Shown one piece after another: positions 1-11,386 of a DNA stretch of 64,000 bases. This DNA is from Prorocentrum cordatum. Taxonomy: Eukaryota > Sar > Dinophyceae > Prorocentrales > Prorocentraceae. The position numbers and the translations under genes are program-made. The DNA is taken from assembly GCA_963575745.1 (NCBI GenBank), contig CAUYUJ010020170.1, forward strand, positions 152,501-216,500. The letters run 5' to 3'. The notes beneath the pieces were generated by a model that saw only the letters and a list, made by a program, of their open reading frames with translations, made no database searches and had not been told where the DNA came from. Position 1 is the first letter of the stretch. Each line of letters begins with the position of its first letter.

Positions 1-1560
1 CGGAAGCAGGAGTGGCACTTTCTCGACACCACAACGGCGGTGCGCAAAAGTGGTTCCCTCCAGCGCGGCCTTATTCCGTGACACGCTCGCAAATCGTGGC
101 AGAAGGCACTTTCTCTACACCACAGGGGGTGCGCAGTAGGGTGGTCCTCAGCCGCGGCCTCGATCCGTGGACACGCTCGCAGATCGCTGGCAGGGAGTAG
201 TTGGGCCTCTTTCTCGACACCACAGGGGGTGCGCAAAGGGTGGTCCCTCAGCGCGGCCTCTATCAGTGACACGCTCGCAGAGCGTGGCAGGAGTGGCACT
301 TTCTCGACACCACAGGGGGTGCGCAAAGGGTGGTCCCTCAGCGCGGCCTCTATCCGTGACACGCTCGCAGAGCGTGGCAGGCGAGGCACTTTCTCGACAC
401 CGCTGGGGGGCGCAGCGGGTGGTCCCTCAGCGCGGCCTCTATCCGTGACACGCTCGCAGAGCGTGGCAGGCGCGGCACTGTCTCGACACCACTGGGGGGG
501 TGCAAGGGGTGGACCCTCAGCGCGGCCTCTATCCGTGACACGCGAGCGCTCGCAGAGCGTGGCGGCACAGCAGGAGTGGCACGTTCTCGACACTACAAGG
601 GGTGCACAGAGGGTGGTCCCTCAGCGCGGCCTCTCTCCGTGACACGCTCGCAGATCGTGGCAGGAGTGGCACGTTCTCGACACCACAAAGGGTGCGCAAA
701 GGGTGGTCCCTCAGCGCGGCCTCTATCCCTGATACGCTCGCAGATCGTGGCAGGCGTGGCACTTTCTCGACACCACAAGGGGTGCGCAGAACAGACAGGA
801 TCGTGGGTGGCACCTCAGCGCGGTCCCTCTCTATCCGTGACACGCTCGCAGATCGTGGCAGGAGTGGCACGTTCTCGACACCACAAGGGTGCGCAAAGGG
901 TGGTCCCTCAGCGCGGCCTCTATCCGTGACACGCTCGCAGGTCGTGGCAAAAATGGCACTTTCTCGACACCGCAAGGGGTGCGCAGAAAGTGGTCCCTCC
1001 GCGCGGCCTCTATCCGTGACACGCTCGAATATCGTGGCAGGAATGGCACTTTCTCGACACCACAGGGGGTGCGCAAAAGGTGGTCCCTCAGCGCGGCCTC
1101 TATCCGTGACACGCTCGCAGATCGTGGCAAGAATGGCACTTTCTCGACACCACAAGGGGTGCGCAAAGGGTGGTCCCTCAACGCGGCCTCTATCCGTGAC
1201 ACGCTCGCAGATCGTGGCGGGAGTGGCACTTTCTCGACACCACAGGGGGTGCGCAGAGGGTGGTCCCTCAGCGCGGCCGCTATGCACGACGGTCGTCCAT
1301 GGCATAGCAGGCGTGGCACTTTCTCGACGTCATAGGGGGTGCGCAGGGGGTTGTCCCTCACCGCGGCCGCTATGCACGACGGTCGTCCAGGGCATAGAAG
1401 GCGCGGCATTTTCTCGACACCATAAAGGCTGCGCAGGGGGTGGTTCCACACCGCGGCCGCCATGCACGACGGTCGTCCAGGGCATAGCAGGCGTGGCACT
1501 TTCTCGACACCGTAGAGGGTGCGCAGGGGGTGGTCCCTCACCGCGGCCGCTGGCTGGCTC
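1..1560. repeat. 90-bp tandem satellite A
   Basis: About 17 head-to-tail units. The landmark TTTCTCGACACC recurs near 14, 205, 302, 391, 765, 962, 1052, 1142, 1232, 1322, 1412 and 1502, mostly exactly 90 bases apart, with variants (GTTCTCGACAC) between. The array runs off the left edge of the window. Units after about 1275 are a variant subfamily in which the segment after GCGGCC is replaced by a TATGCACGACGGTCGTCC-type segment. Because 90 is a multiple of three, long open frames occur on both strands; none looks like a gene. Confidence 0.95.
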
Positions 1561-1749
1561 GAATCTGTCCTCGATGGAGGATAAAAGGCTCGGAAGAGGG
1601 AGGAGGTTCAAGCAATATGGCGTTGGATGACACAGAGGGGAACATTCGCGACGAGGGCTGAGGACGCAGAAATGCGCATATATGCTAAACTTCAGCAAGC
1701 ACATAAGATTTAAATTAAATATGTGGGGTTCCTCGGTCGCGTAATTTGG

Positions 1750-2175
1750 GGAGGGGGCCCGATGTGTCAGCGGGTCCTTTTTCGGCTCCTGGGAGGGTCA
1801 CTGTTTGGCACCCGTCACGAGGATCGTGGCCCTCGATGGGGGGGAACTGCATCGAGGACACCCCCCTTTTGACCGATCGCCTCCAAGATGGCCTTCAGAG
1901 GCCCCCCCAAGGCTCCCAAAAGGCCCCCAAGAGGGCTCCAAGAGCGCCCCAAGAGGCCCCAAGAGGCTTCCAAAAGGCACCCGAGAGACACCCAGGAGGC
2001 CCCCGAGCGGTCTCAGAGAACCCAATATGACCTCCAAGATGACCTCCAAGATGGCTCAAAAAAGCCCCAACTGGCGCAAGCTGGCTCCGAAGATGCTCCT
2101 GGGGGCCCCAAAACCGCTCCAAGGCAGTTCGAGATGGCCACGGAGCCTCCCCAGGAGGCCGCCTGGGACCGCTCC
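1750..2175. repeat. CCAAGAGGCC-type low-complexity repeat block
   Basis: Runs of CCCCAAGAGGC and CCAAGATGGCC in irregular 9-12 base steps. The same family recurs at 19320-19830, 20690-21265 and, on the opposite strand, at 36090-36760. Translations are proline/arginine-rich and not protein-like. Bases 1561-1749 before it show no gene. Confidence 0.85.
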
Positions 2176-2258
2176 AAAAGACGGTTCGCTGTTTGACTAT
2201 GCGTGTCTCTTCCTCTCTCCCCCCGTCAGATCTCATGGGCATCGTTTCTGGATGAGCT

Positions 2259-2375
2259 GGTGGGGGAGATCTTTTTTGTCGCAGCCGGAAGCGAAAGCGC
2301 AGGCGGCGTCAAACGGGACGGGTGGGCTACGCGCGAACCTAATTGCCTAACGCGCCGACAAACCAGTGGCCAAGC
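2259..2375 (+). repeat. Diverged dispersed repeat R130, copy 1
   Basis: Aligns by eye with 4468-4560 and 5116-5215: a run of T, then GTCGCnGCC, AAGCG/AAGCAGAG, GCAGGCGGCG, a GGGnCG segment and a CTAATTnnCTA segment near the end. This copy is the most diverged. No coding potential was recognised. Confidence 0.5.
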
Positions 2376-2960
2376 AGCACCGAAGCGGACCGGAAGCGAG
2401 AGTTGGCGCGGGCCGCAGCTGCCAGGAAACAGGTCCAGGAGCGAGCGCATGCGTAATTAGCCAACCAAAGTTGGGGCGCAGCCAAAATGGCGCGGGAACG
2501 ATACCAGGATAAAGCCAAGAGCACCATCACAAAATACCGCTGGCACCAGCTAGGCCAGGAAGAACTCACTGACCAGGAAACTCGTGCATGGAAGTGGCGC
2601 CACCAAAATCGCACACACCGCTGACAAGTGGCCGCTGAGGGCGAAGACCAGACGTAGGATAAACCACACGAGACATGCATGCACCCAGCCCCTGAAGGGG
2701 GCAGCTCGCTTGCAATACGCTCCAGGATGGAATGCTAACACCGATGGCCAGGAATACGACACAGACCAGGAACCAGTACGAGTGGCGCCGCCGAAATCGC
2801 ACTCGCACTCCTGAAAGAAAAGATCCGGGGCAACCCCTTCTCCGAGAACGAGAGAAATTAGCCTGGCGAAGGACCCAACCATATGCAGCTGCGAGTACCG
2901 CACGGATATGAGACGAAGGAGGGGGCACGCAAACTAGGCCCCTCTTCTCATAGGCACCGC
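2376..2960. other. Non-coding spacer, nothing recognised
   Basis: Unique-looking, moderately GC-rich sequence between R130 copy 1 and satellite B. Short open frames exist on both strands, but none has a recognisable domain or a convincing start. Confidence 0.5.
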
Positions 2961-4121
2961 GCCACTGGGGCCTTCGGTGGAGCTCCCTATGGGGCCACGA
3001 AGCGTGTGAAGGGTGTGCCGAAATCGGTGGTGGGGAAGCATGCGGACCCTGCCACTGGGGCCTTCGGTGGAACTCCCTATGGGGCCACGAAACGTGTGAG
3101 GGGTGTGCCGAAATGGGTGGTGGGGAGGCATGCGAACGCAGCCACTGGGGCCTTCGGTGGAGCTCCCTATGGGGCCACGAAACGTGTGAGGGGTGTGCCG
3201 AAATGGGTGGTGGGGAGCCACTAGGGCTTTCGGTGGGGCTCCCTATGGGGCCACGAAGCGTATGAGGGGTGTGCCGAAATGGGTGGTGGGGAGGCCTGCG
3301 CGCAGCCACGCTAGCCACTGGGGCCTTCGGTGGAGCTCCCTATGGGGCCACGAAACGTGTGAGGGGTGTGCCGAAATGGGTGGTGGGGAGGCATGCGAAC
3401 GCAGCCACTGGGGCCTTCGGTGGAGCTCCCTATGGGGCCACGAAGCGTGTGAGGGGTGTGCCGAAATGGGTGGTGGGGAGGCATGCGAACGCAGCCACTG
3501 GGGCCTTCGGTGGAGCTCCCTATGGGGCCACGAAGCGTGTGAGGGGTGTGCCGAAATGGTGGTGGGGAGGCATGCGAACGCAGCCACTGGGGCCTTCGGT
3601 GGAGCTCCCTATGGGGCCACGAAACGTGTGAGGGGTGTGCCGAAATGGGTGGTGGGGAGGCATGCGAACGCAGCCACTGGGGCCTTCGGTGGAGCTCCCT
3701 ATGGGGCCACGAAACGTGTGAGGGGTGTGCCGAAATGGGTGGTGGGGAGGCATGCGGACCCTGCCACTGGGGCCTTCGGTGGAGCTCCCTATGGGGCCAC
3801 GAAACGTGTGAGGGGTGTGCCGAAATGAGTGGTGGGGAGGCATGCGAACCCAGCCACTGGGGCCTTCGGTGGAGCTCCCTATGGGGCCACGAAACGTGTG
3901 AGGGGTGTGCCGAAATGGGTGGTGGGGAGGCATGCGAACGCAGCCACTGGGGCCTTCGGTGGAGCTCCCTATGGGGCCACGAAACGTGTGAGGGGTGTGC
4001 CGAAATGGGTGGTGGGGAGGCATGCGAACGCAGCCACTAGGGCCTTCGGTGGAGCTGCCTATGGGGCCTCGAAACGTGTGGAGGGTGTGCCGAAATGGGT
4101 GGTGGGGAGGCATGCGAACGC
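2961..4121. repeat. 90-bp tandem satellite B
   Basis: About 13 units beginning GCCACTGGGGCCTTCGGTGG and ending GGCATGCGAACGCA, with starts at about 2961, 3051, 3141, 3315, 3405, 3495, 3584, 3674, 3764, 3854, 3944 and 4034. One disrupted unit lies at 3221-3314. Copies are nearly identical, so the array is young or homogenised. Its sequence is unrelated to satellite A despite the identical period. Open frames on both strands are satellite artefacts. Confidence 0.96.
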
Positions 4122-5665
4122 AGGAGGGAGGAGGGCGAGGAGAAGGAGGAAAAAGGAACGCGGGGACCGTTTCTTCAAAACGAGGACCCAACACCACAGG
4201 ATGGTTGGGAAAAACCAGCTAGGAAAACGGTAGAAGGGGTCGGCACCGAGATCCTGAACGGATCGGCCACACGCCTGAAGCTGCCAACCAAGAAAACGAT
4301 GGACAAAACCGACATCGAACGCCTGAACGGAATGGCAGCACGCAGAGAACTGCCAAGTGAACTGCCGATAGCAAGGACAAGCACCTCACCCAAAACAGCT
4401 GCATGAGCGTGGCAAGCGCCAGAAGCGAACTGGGAACGTCCGGCTGACGAGGGGGGGCGCTGGTGAGGATACTTTTTGTTGGTCGCGGCCGCAAGCAGAG
4501 GGCAGGCGGCGAGAGGGTCCGGGGCACGGGCCAGCCTAATTAGCTACTAAGCGACACGCGAGCCGGCCGGGCCAGCACTCAGAAACGGCGGCTGAAGTGC
4601 AGCAGCGGCTGGCGGAACTGGATGGCTGGCTTGCAACGCCCAGGGAAGCTGGTGCAACTTGCAAGCCTGAGGCAGAGGTGCCAAAGGTGGAATTAGGAAA
4701 TGCACGCCAAGAGCGCCTGTCCAGCACTGTGCACGTGGCCATGCCGCGAACTGATGGGGCACTGTCACTGCTGGTGAACCAGAAGGCGGAGCGCAACCAG
4801 GAACGGAGCTGGGCGAACGCGCATGAGCACAGGCACTGTGGCCAGGAGTGACCAGGTACAGACTGACAATGTGGCCGCAGGGCGCCACGGGCCAGGGCCG
4901 CGTCAGCGGCACAGAGCATGCCAGGTAGGCGGGGGCGGGGCGCAGGGGAAGCGCGGTGTCTGCAGGAAGGCTGCGCCACTCCGCGACACAAACCGAATGC
5001 CCTGGGAACGACGCCGGTCCCGAGCAACAGAGCTAATATGGACCAGGCCCCGGAGGGCGACTGCGCCAGGGAGCCCGGCCCAGGGTCGCGACGTAGACGC
5101 CCAGTGGTAGGGGTGCTTTTTCGGTCGCGGCCACGAGACAAGGGTCAGGCGGCGAAAGTAAAATCCGGGGCGCGAACGAAGCTAATTAGCTACAACAGGC
5201 ACAGGCCGGCTGGCCCGCTCACAACGCGGCCGCGAAGCTGAAGGGGAGCTGGCGGCAGGGGTATCCTGAGAGCTCGAGCACGTGCACAGACAAAATGTCA
5301 TGGAATTCGGCGCCTGCCATAGTATGAGACGTGAACCAGGAGAACCAAGTCCGTCAATCTGAGTGGGGGCAAGTGGGAAGCCGGTGGAGTGAGTCGCCCG
5401 TGGGGCGCCAGGCTCCAAACGCCCTAGACGACGTGTGCTAGCCAGGGGGGCTGAACTGTCGCGGAACGTGGTGCAACGCAACCTGCCGGAAGCTGGTAGG
5501 TGAGCCCGGGGGTGCTGCAGCTGCTGCGGAAGGCCGACTTTGACTCGAATGCGATTCAAACTTGCGTTCAAGTCGTGTCGATCTGGACACAAACTATATC
5601 CGAACTAAAGAGTTGAACAGACCCGCCAGGTGAGCCCAAGGAAGATCCGCCGAACGAAAATCTAA
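4122..5665. other. Non-coding region with two R130 copies
   Basis: No gene recognised. It contains R130 copy 2 (4468-4560) and copy 3 (5116-5215). These share TTTTT(c/g)nGTCGCGGCC, AGGCGGCGA, TCCGGGGC and the palindrome AGCTAATTAGCT or its remnant. The rest (about 4560-5115 and 5216-5660) shows no structure beyond short frames. Confidence 0.55.
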
Positions 5666-5828
5666 ACTTAGGTCGGCCCTGTCCCCCCACAGGGAGATCT
5701 TGAGCGAAATGCTATAAATACCCCAACAACTATTCCCAAAATGTTCACAGATGGTCCAAACATCGTCCCCTGACTTGTTCTACTATGTTTGAATATCCCT
5801 CCTGTAGAAGGACAGGCCCGACTTAAAT
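5666..5828. mobile_element. Foldback/MITE family M1, copy 1
   Basis: Terminal inverted repeats of about 30 bases: the left arm (5667-5696) contains TTAGGTCGGCCCTGTCC and the right arm (5796-5826) contains GGACAGGCCCGACTTAA. The interior is AT-richer than its surroundings. A second copy lies at 17712-17870 with matching arms and a recognisably similar interior (GAAATG near the left, ATCGTCCCC near the right). No transposase is encoded, so it would be non-autonomous. No target-site duplication could be fixed by eye. Confidence 0.75.
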
Positions 5829-5846
5829 CTATACTGTTGATCAAGA

Positions 5847-5900
5847 TTTAGCTCAAGGCTTGGCTCAAGGATCGAGATTTGGCTCAAGGTTTGGCTGAAG
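5847..5900 (+). other. Tandem relics of the dinoflagellate spliced-leader 3' end
   Basis: Four imperfect copies of TTTGGCTCAAG: TTTAGCTCAAG at 5847-5857, CTTGGCTCAAG at 5859-5869, TTTGGCTCAAG at 5878-5888 and TTTGGCTGAAG at 5890-5900. Known: mature dinoflagellate mRNAs carry a trans-spliced leader ending in ATTTTGGCTCAAG, and genes that re-enter the genome as cDNA keep truncated leader relics in tandem. Their position just before the LINE ORF1 frame suggests repeated rounds of trans-splicing and reinsertion (inference). Confidence 0.7.
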
Positions 5901-5910
5901 CGCCCGTTTT

Positions 5911-6753
5911 TTGCTTCCGCCTTCTACCCACTATCCTGTCAAACTCCTGTCGGGGGCTCTCTGCTTTCAGACTCCTGTCGGAGGCACTTACTCACACTGC
6001 CCTCACCGGGGTCTTCTTCTACGCAAGGTCGAGAACGATATTGAGGATATACAGATACACGTCACCAACGTGGACAATGCAATGAACGAGCGTTTCGACA
6101 AGTTCAAACACGACTTGGAGCACGTAGCATCTTTTACACCACGATCGGCGTCTGGAAAATCGTATACCTCCGCAGGTACAGCGGATGCCTACCACTATCA
6201 AGGCAAACGTGCTTCAACGGCGGTCATAGGCAACCTCGACAACTTCGACTCCATCGGATCGGCATGCACATGGATCCGAGAGCAACTGTCCTCACTGCAA
6301 GGACCAATCCCCGAAAACTTGTACGCTAAAGAAGAATTTCGCGGCATCTTGTTCGCAGAATTTGACGGCGTGCTCGACCGGGATACGGGGGTCGCCCAGC
6401 TACGCAGTAGTGGCCTCAAGCGTGGGGACAAGATCATTTGGGCAACGCAAGACAGGGAGCCAGCCGACCGCGCAGTTCGGAGCTACTGCTTTGGGGTTAA
6501 CTGTTTCCACAGAAATGAATTGCAGAACCCATACACGATCAGAGTATCCGAAGAAGCACCATACACAGTACATGTTGGTGGGTTCTTGGCCCTATGTGTG
6601 AATGTACAGGACATGTCAATTGAAATAGTATGGGAAAAAAATTGGTTGTCCTGGGGCGATTTGCAGAACCGCGGAAAACTCGCCGAGCTGACGGCGAGGT
6701 GCGATGGGACCCTTCATAGAGCAGCTCAGGGGATGAAGGGCGGAGCAAAATGA
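5911..6753 (+). pseudogene. LINE ORF1-like protein
   Basis: A 280-codon open frame ending in TGA at 6751-6753. The first 35 or so codons look like leader sequence. A short heptad-like helix follows (from about 6030, VENDIEDIQIHVTNVDNAM), then a region with the feel of an RRM-like nucleic-acid-binding fold (AVIGNLDNFDSIGSACTWIR). The C-terminal part is rich in tryptophan (IIWATQDREP, IVWEKNWLSWGDLQ). I call it ORF1 from its position directly upstream of the endonuclease/RT gene and from general resemblance to dinoflagellate LINE ORF1 proteins, which is a memory-based judgement. The role would be RNA binding in the retrotransposon particle. The frame itself is intact; whether it is expressed is unknown. 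Confidence 0.55.
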
Positions 6754-7288
6754 AAATCTAAAGGATCAGCGTCCCATTAAGGCGCGCGGCAAGCACTGGT
6801 CCCGCTTATCGCTTCACGGATCTGTCCGCCCAGTGCCGGTGCCGATTTCGACGACAACAATGGACCTCGAAAAAACGACGCTGCCGTGAATACGAGTTTG
6901 GGCAAAGCTACCTCGTTCGGCCAGCGGCGAAAGTTTCACATTCATCCTCCCGTTTCTCTGGGGCCATTCTACTCCCACATGCTCATCTACCCACTCCAGC
7001 TGTGCATTGTTCTGCTTATTATGCTGATCCTCTTTCTCCACCTCCTGCGCTTCTTTCTCCTCTTTCTGTGGCCCGAGGCGCTGGGGATCGCGTTCGAGAA
7101 AGCCTTCAGTTAGGCCGGTGCTCTTCATTGATATTGTCTACTACAGGCGGAGATGGGATTTCTACATCACCTTCTTCACCGCCAACTGCCTCTAAGTATC
7201 TGGGAATGGGCAAAGCTACCGCTACTGGTCAATTGCACGCAGGCGTAGAAGCAGACCGCGCTGCAGAATTGGGCAAAGGTACCGCGCC
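6754..7288 (+). other. LINE inter-ORF spacer
   Basis: Sequence between ORF1 and ORF2. Only short frames; a hydrophobic one at 6886-7113 is not convincing. Some of it may be decayed ORF2 N-terminus. Confidence 0.45.
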
Positions 7289-10200
7289 CGAAGCACGGCA
7301 TCAAGGTTTACCACGCCAATCCTCTTTCCCATGACCTTCTCGTCGAAGATCTTGTCCAGAAGCTGGCAAAATACGACTTCCGCCAGCCATCCAAGTTCAA
7401 TTCCCGTTGGTGGTCCTACGCCTTCTACTTCTCATTCTCCTCAAAACCCCCCCGGATGGAACGCGCAGAGGCGGCTGCGCACTCCGTGTCACATCAATCG
7501 CATCGGCACCTGGAATGTTGAAGGCCTCTGTGGTGACTCGATCATCAAAGTCGACGAGCTGATGCAGTGCATGGGCGATCGCGGCATAGATGCTTTGTGC
7601 ATTCAGGAGACGCATTTGCACGGGGCGGAGTACTACATGAACAACGAATTCAAGATCTTCCTATCTGGCAGCTTGGATGTGGAAGCTCGCACATATGCGG
7701 GTGTTGGCTTCCTGGTGAGCCCCAAAATCCTGAAGTCCATTGTCGCCTTCAAGGCCTGTTCAGACAGGTTGGCCACACTTCGAATACAGATGAAGGCGGG
7801 ATGCTGACGTTGATCACTCCATATGCTCCTCAAAGCGGCCTGGACTATGAGAAACGCCAGGCCTTCCACTACGAACTGCAAGACCTTATTCAGGCTACGA
7901 CCGCGCACAGTACGACCATGGTCTTCGGGGACTTCAACGGGCAACTTCTGCGGCGGGGGCCAAGAGAGGAGGATATGATCGGGTCTCATGTGTTCAAAAA
8001 CTTTCATGGGAACCCCAATCACGATGAACGACACAATGGGAATCCCAATGCGCAGCTATCTAACCGGCAATTGCTTTTGGAACTTGCGTGGCTTACGACC
8101 TCGCCATCGCGAACACATTCTTCGACCACCCCGATTCGATGAAAGTCACATGCCGGGACTTGGGAGTCAACCCGCACTATTACGTCGTCGAAGTTTTCAC
8201 AGATTGATCATGTATTTTGCCATCATACAATGGTAGACGCCATCACGGATTGCTGGAGCAGCCGCGCTGACGCATTAAATGATCGACATTTCCTTCTGAT
8301 TGCGGACGTACACATCGAGTTCGAGACGCAACAAAAGCAACCGAAGCAGAGAGTGGATACACAAGCTTTGGGCGACCTGGGAGCACAACGCAGTTTTCCG
8401 AATGCACTCTTCAACGCGATGCTTCAATCGAAGACCACAGACAACTTGGTCACCGCAACAACCGATCTACAACATGCTTTTGCTGAAGCTGCAGCCGTCT
8501 TGCCGGTATCCGGATCGTCAGCGAGACGCCCGTGGACGAGCCAGGGTACACTTGACTTGATTGTCGAACGCAATGCTGATCGACGGGCTGGATATCACGA
8601 TAATGAGAAACGACTTCACAAATTGTTCCGAAAATCTAGCAAGAACGACCGAGAAGTATGGCTACACGATCTTACTATGAATGGTAGTTGGAATGCTGTT
8701 CAACACCTGCGAAAACCAAAGACACCATAACATGCCACTATACAGCGCCCCGATGGCACTCCAGCCGTCACGGAAGAACGAGCAGATGTCATAGCGGACT
8801 ACTTTGAGAACGAGCACTGGGAGTACAAATTTGGGGACACACGTCCAGAACAGAATACACCACTGGGCAATGCGCTTCCTGTTGACACGTCTCCTCTCAT
8901 CAACAATGAACTGAAGGCAGTACTGCGAAAACTCAAGAAAGGGAAGGCAGGCGGTCCCGACGATATCCCGCCAGAGTTTTGGAAAATCTTGGGCTCAGAT
9001 TCTATTGCCTGCGGCATCTTATTGGACATGGCTCGGAAATGCTGGGAACAAAAGTCAATTCCAGAAATTTGGAGACGTTCGAATGTCGTGTTGTTGCTCA
9101 AAAAAGGAATTGCGGCTCTACCCGTAAACTACAGGCCTATCTCATTGTTACCGGTTGGATACAAAATCCTAGCTGCACTTCTACACCGACGCCTCGTTCA
9201 GGGGGGAGCAGACCTTCGATTACGACAATTTCAGTATGGGTTCAGACATGGGAAAGGAACCAGCGACGCGCTTATGTTAGTGAGGCGTATCATCGATGCG
9301 GCGCACTTGGACAACGACGGGGGGTTTCTCTAATCATGCTTGATTGGGCCAAAGCACTTGACAAGATTAAGCCGGATTGCATGTGTGACGCACTCCTCCG
9401 CTTCGGTGTTCCTCCCTGCATGGTTCAACTTATACGGTCCATATACGCAGCAAGATATTTCACCATCCTGGACCACACAGGTACGTCATCTGAAAGAACA
9501 CAGCACGCTGGGATTGCGCAAGGTTGCCCCCTGTCACCTTACCTGTTTATCATCGTTCAAAGTGTGATGCTGCATGATGTTTTTCGCAATGTTGATCTCC
9601 AAGAAGAGCCGCATTTATAGTAACGCGCGATATCCTCTACGCTGATGACACGTTGCTTCTTTCACGACGCGCTGAAAATTTGAACGGCCTGCTGGCGGCA
9701 ATCGTTGCTGAGGGAGAGAAGTAAGGGCTGGAGTGAAACTGGGAAAAAACAGTTCAAATTACTATCTCAACAGACACCAGGATTTCCAGGCCGACTGGCG
9801 AGCCGACCAAGTCAGTCCGCGAAGCCGTTTATCTTGGCGGGCTTATCACTTGCGACGGGAAGGCGACGACCGAGGTGACCCGGCGATTGGGGCAGCGACT
9901 AAAGCTTTCAAGCTGCTGGACCGGATCTGGGCGCACGCGTCAATCGGGAAACAACGTAAACACATAGTCTATTCAAGTTGCGTGCTCAGCAAACTCATGT
10001 ACTCCTTGGACTCTGTATGGCTCTTAAAAGCAGACAGGTCGAGATTGGACAGCTTCCACTGCAAATGCCTGCGGCGTATATTGGGTATTCCCCACTCTTT
10101 TGTTTCTCGTGTTCGCAACAGCGACGTGTTGCAGCGAGCGTCGTCGACACCGTTATCTGAGATTCTGAAGGAACACCAGATAGCTCTGTACAGTCGAATC

Positions 10201-10302
10201 GCCAGCTCCCCAGACCCATCCCTGATCAAAGACATCTTGTGCGATGCGGACGGCATTCCCAAAAACTGGGCCTGCCGCCGGAAACGAGGGTGCCCGCGAT
10301 AA
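7289..10302 (+). pseudogene. LINE ORF2: APE endonuclease + reverse transcriptase, broken
   Basis: Endonuclease motifs appear in order: GTWNVEGL at 7505, QETH at 7604, GDFN at 7927 and IDH at 8203-8211, the four landmarks of the exonuclease-endonuclease-phosphatase fold that nicks the target. Reverse-transcriptase landmarks follow: KKGKAGGPDDIPPE near 8935, NYRPISLL near 9127, LDWAKALD at 9339 (first catalytic Asp), GIAQGCPLSPYLF near 9510 and YADD at 9638-9649. The C-terminal domain contains CLRRILGIPHS near 10065. The frame changes near 7800, 8080, 8215, 9330, 9620 and 9725, and a TAA interrupts it at 8728-8730. A possible N-terminal extension in another frame (7286-7510, with KYDFRQPSKFNSRWWS) precedes the endonuclease. 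The catalytic residues survive but the frames do not, so this is a recent-to-middle-aged dead copy. Confidence 0.9.
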
Positions 10303-11170
10303 CAGTGGGCGACTTCGGTGTATGCTTTGTCTTGTTTGTGACTCCAGTTCGCCCGCTCCTCGTTCCCCTCCCGCTCCTGTTGTGTCTCCTGCTTCACAGT
10401 CATGATGCGCAACCCGTTCTTCTGCTTCACAGTCGAGCGGGCGTACTTTAGATTTCCACGAAGAGCTGCCAATCGTGCACTCTTCTGCCCACGCGTCCTT
10501 CCGGATGCTCGGCTCAGCCTGCCTGTTGATCAAGAGCCAGGAACTTGCGGAAAAGGCCAGCCATGAGCACGCCTTCCCGACCGACGCTGGACAGCCACGG
10601 GGCCTGGTGATGGGCCCCTGGACGTCGAGAAACGAACTGCAGATAACCTTCCGACCAAAGATCCAACGATGAGACTTTTCGAATGCGCAGCCCCAGAAAA
10701 CCCAACCACTTCCCCGGGGGGCGGTGTTTCGTCCTGGATCCATGTTTGTGATGGCCGCGCTGCCCGACAAGAGGCCGAACTCGACGGAAGCCTCGCCAGG
10801 ACTTGCCGCCTGGCCGCGTGCCGATGGCCCCCCAAGAAATGAGGGGCAACGGTAGGGGCAGGTTGTGCCAGGGAGGCGATCGACAACGACGACGACAGGA
10901 TGATAATACGAATAAAGAAAAACAAAAATTGCCCAGAATGCGCTCCAAGCATTCGGGAGTATGTGGCGGCCATCTGTTCTGGAGCCCGCGCGGAAGCATA
11001 GGGAATCTTGTCAACCCTGGAACGATCATTGTCAGGGGGGAGATGCGGGAGAGACCAGCTGAGGAGGAAAACGTCGACCTCAAATCGTAGATGTATCGCC
11101 GATGGATCGGCGATGGGCGCCCGATACTGAATTCAACCGCTCCTGGGCGGGTCGGGCTGTCGGGCCCATG
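10303..11170. other. No gene recognised
   Basis: Probable LINE 3' remainder to about 10470, then unique-looking GC-rich DNA. Short frames on both strands have no recognisable motifs. Confidence 0.5.
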
Positions 11171-11177
11171 TCGGAAA

Positions 11178-11237
11178 TGAGTGGGCGATTGGGGGTCGAT
11201 GCATCCCCCTCTGGGCCTATCTACCCCCCTGACGTTG
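11178..11237. repeat. GGCGATTnGGGG module, copy 1 of 3
   Basis: A segment GTGGGCGATTGGGGG(T)CGATGCA ... CCCCCnnACGTTG recurs at 12608-12666 and 12670-12728, the latter two in tandem. It is linked to the GATCGGCGATG-rich sequence also found inside foldback family F1. Non-coding. Confidence 0.6.
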
Positions 11238-11271
11238 ACGCTGATATGTTCGTTTGGTTATGCTCTCCCAC

Positions 11272-11386
11272 TGTCTCTCTGTCTCTCTCTCTGTCTCTGT
11301 CTCTCTCTCTGTCCCTCTTGTATGTATGCATGCATGCATGCATGTATGTATGTATGTATGTATGTATGTATGTATGTATGTATCTG
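11272..11386. repeat. Compound microsatellite (TC)n then (TATG)n/(CATG)n
   Basis: Alternating TCTCTG and TC runs followed by TGCATGCATG and about twelve TATG units ending near 11382. The ATGCATGC part is self-complementary. Confidence 0.95.

Larger units (their letters stand above)
5900..10470 (+). mobile_element. Decayed APE-type non-LTR retrotransposon (LINE)
   Basis: Two-ORF layout on one strand: an ORF1-like protein (to 6753), a gap, then an endonuclease/reverse transcriptase pseudogene (to 10302). The coding part is broken by several frameshifts and stops, so this copy is inactive. The 5' edge is set at the spliced-leader relics and the 3' edge is not resolved; no poly(A) or simple-repeat tail is obvious near 10300-10470. 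It is the only LINE in the window. Confidence 0.85.

Noticed and set aside
1-1560. Long frames of up to 342 codons
   Set aside because: A 90-base period keeps frames open; peptides repeat every 30 residues on both strands with no domain.
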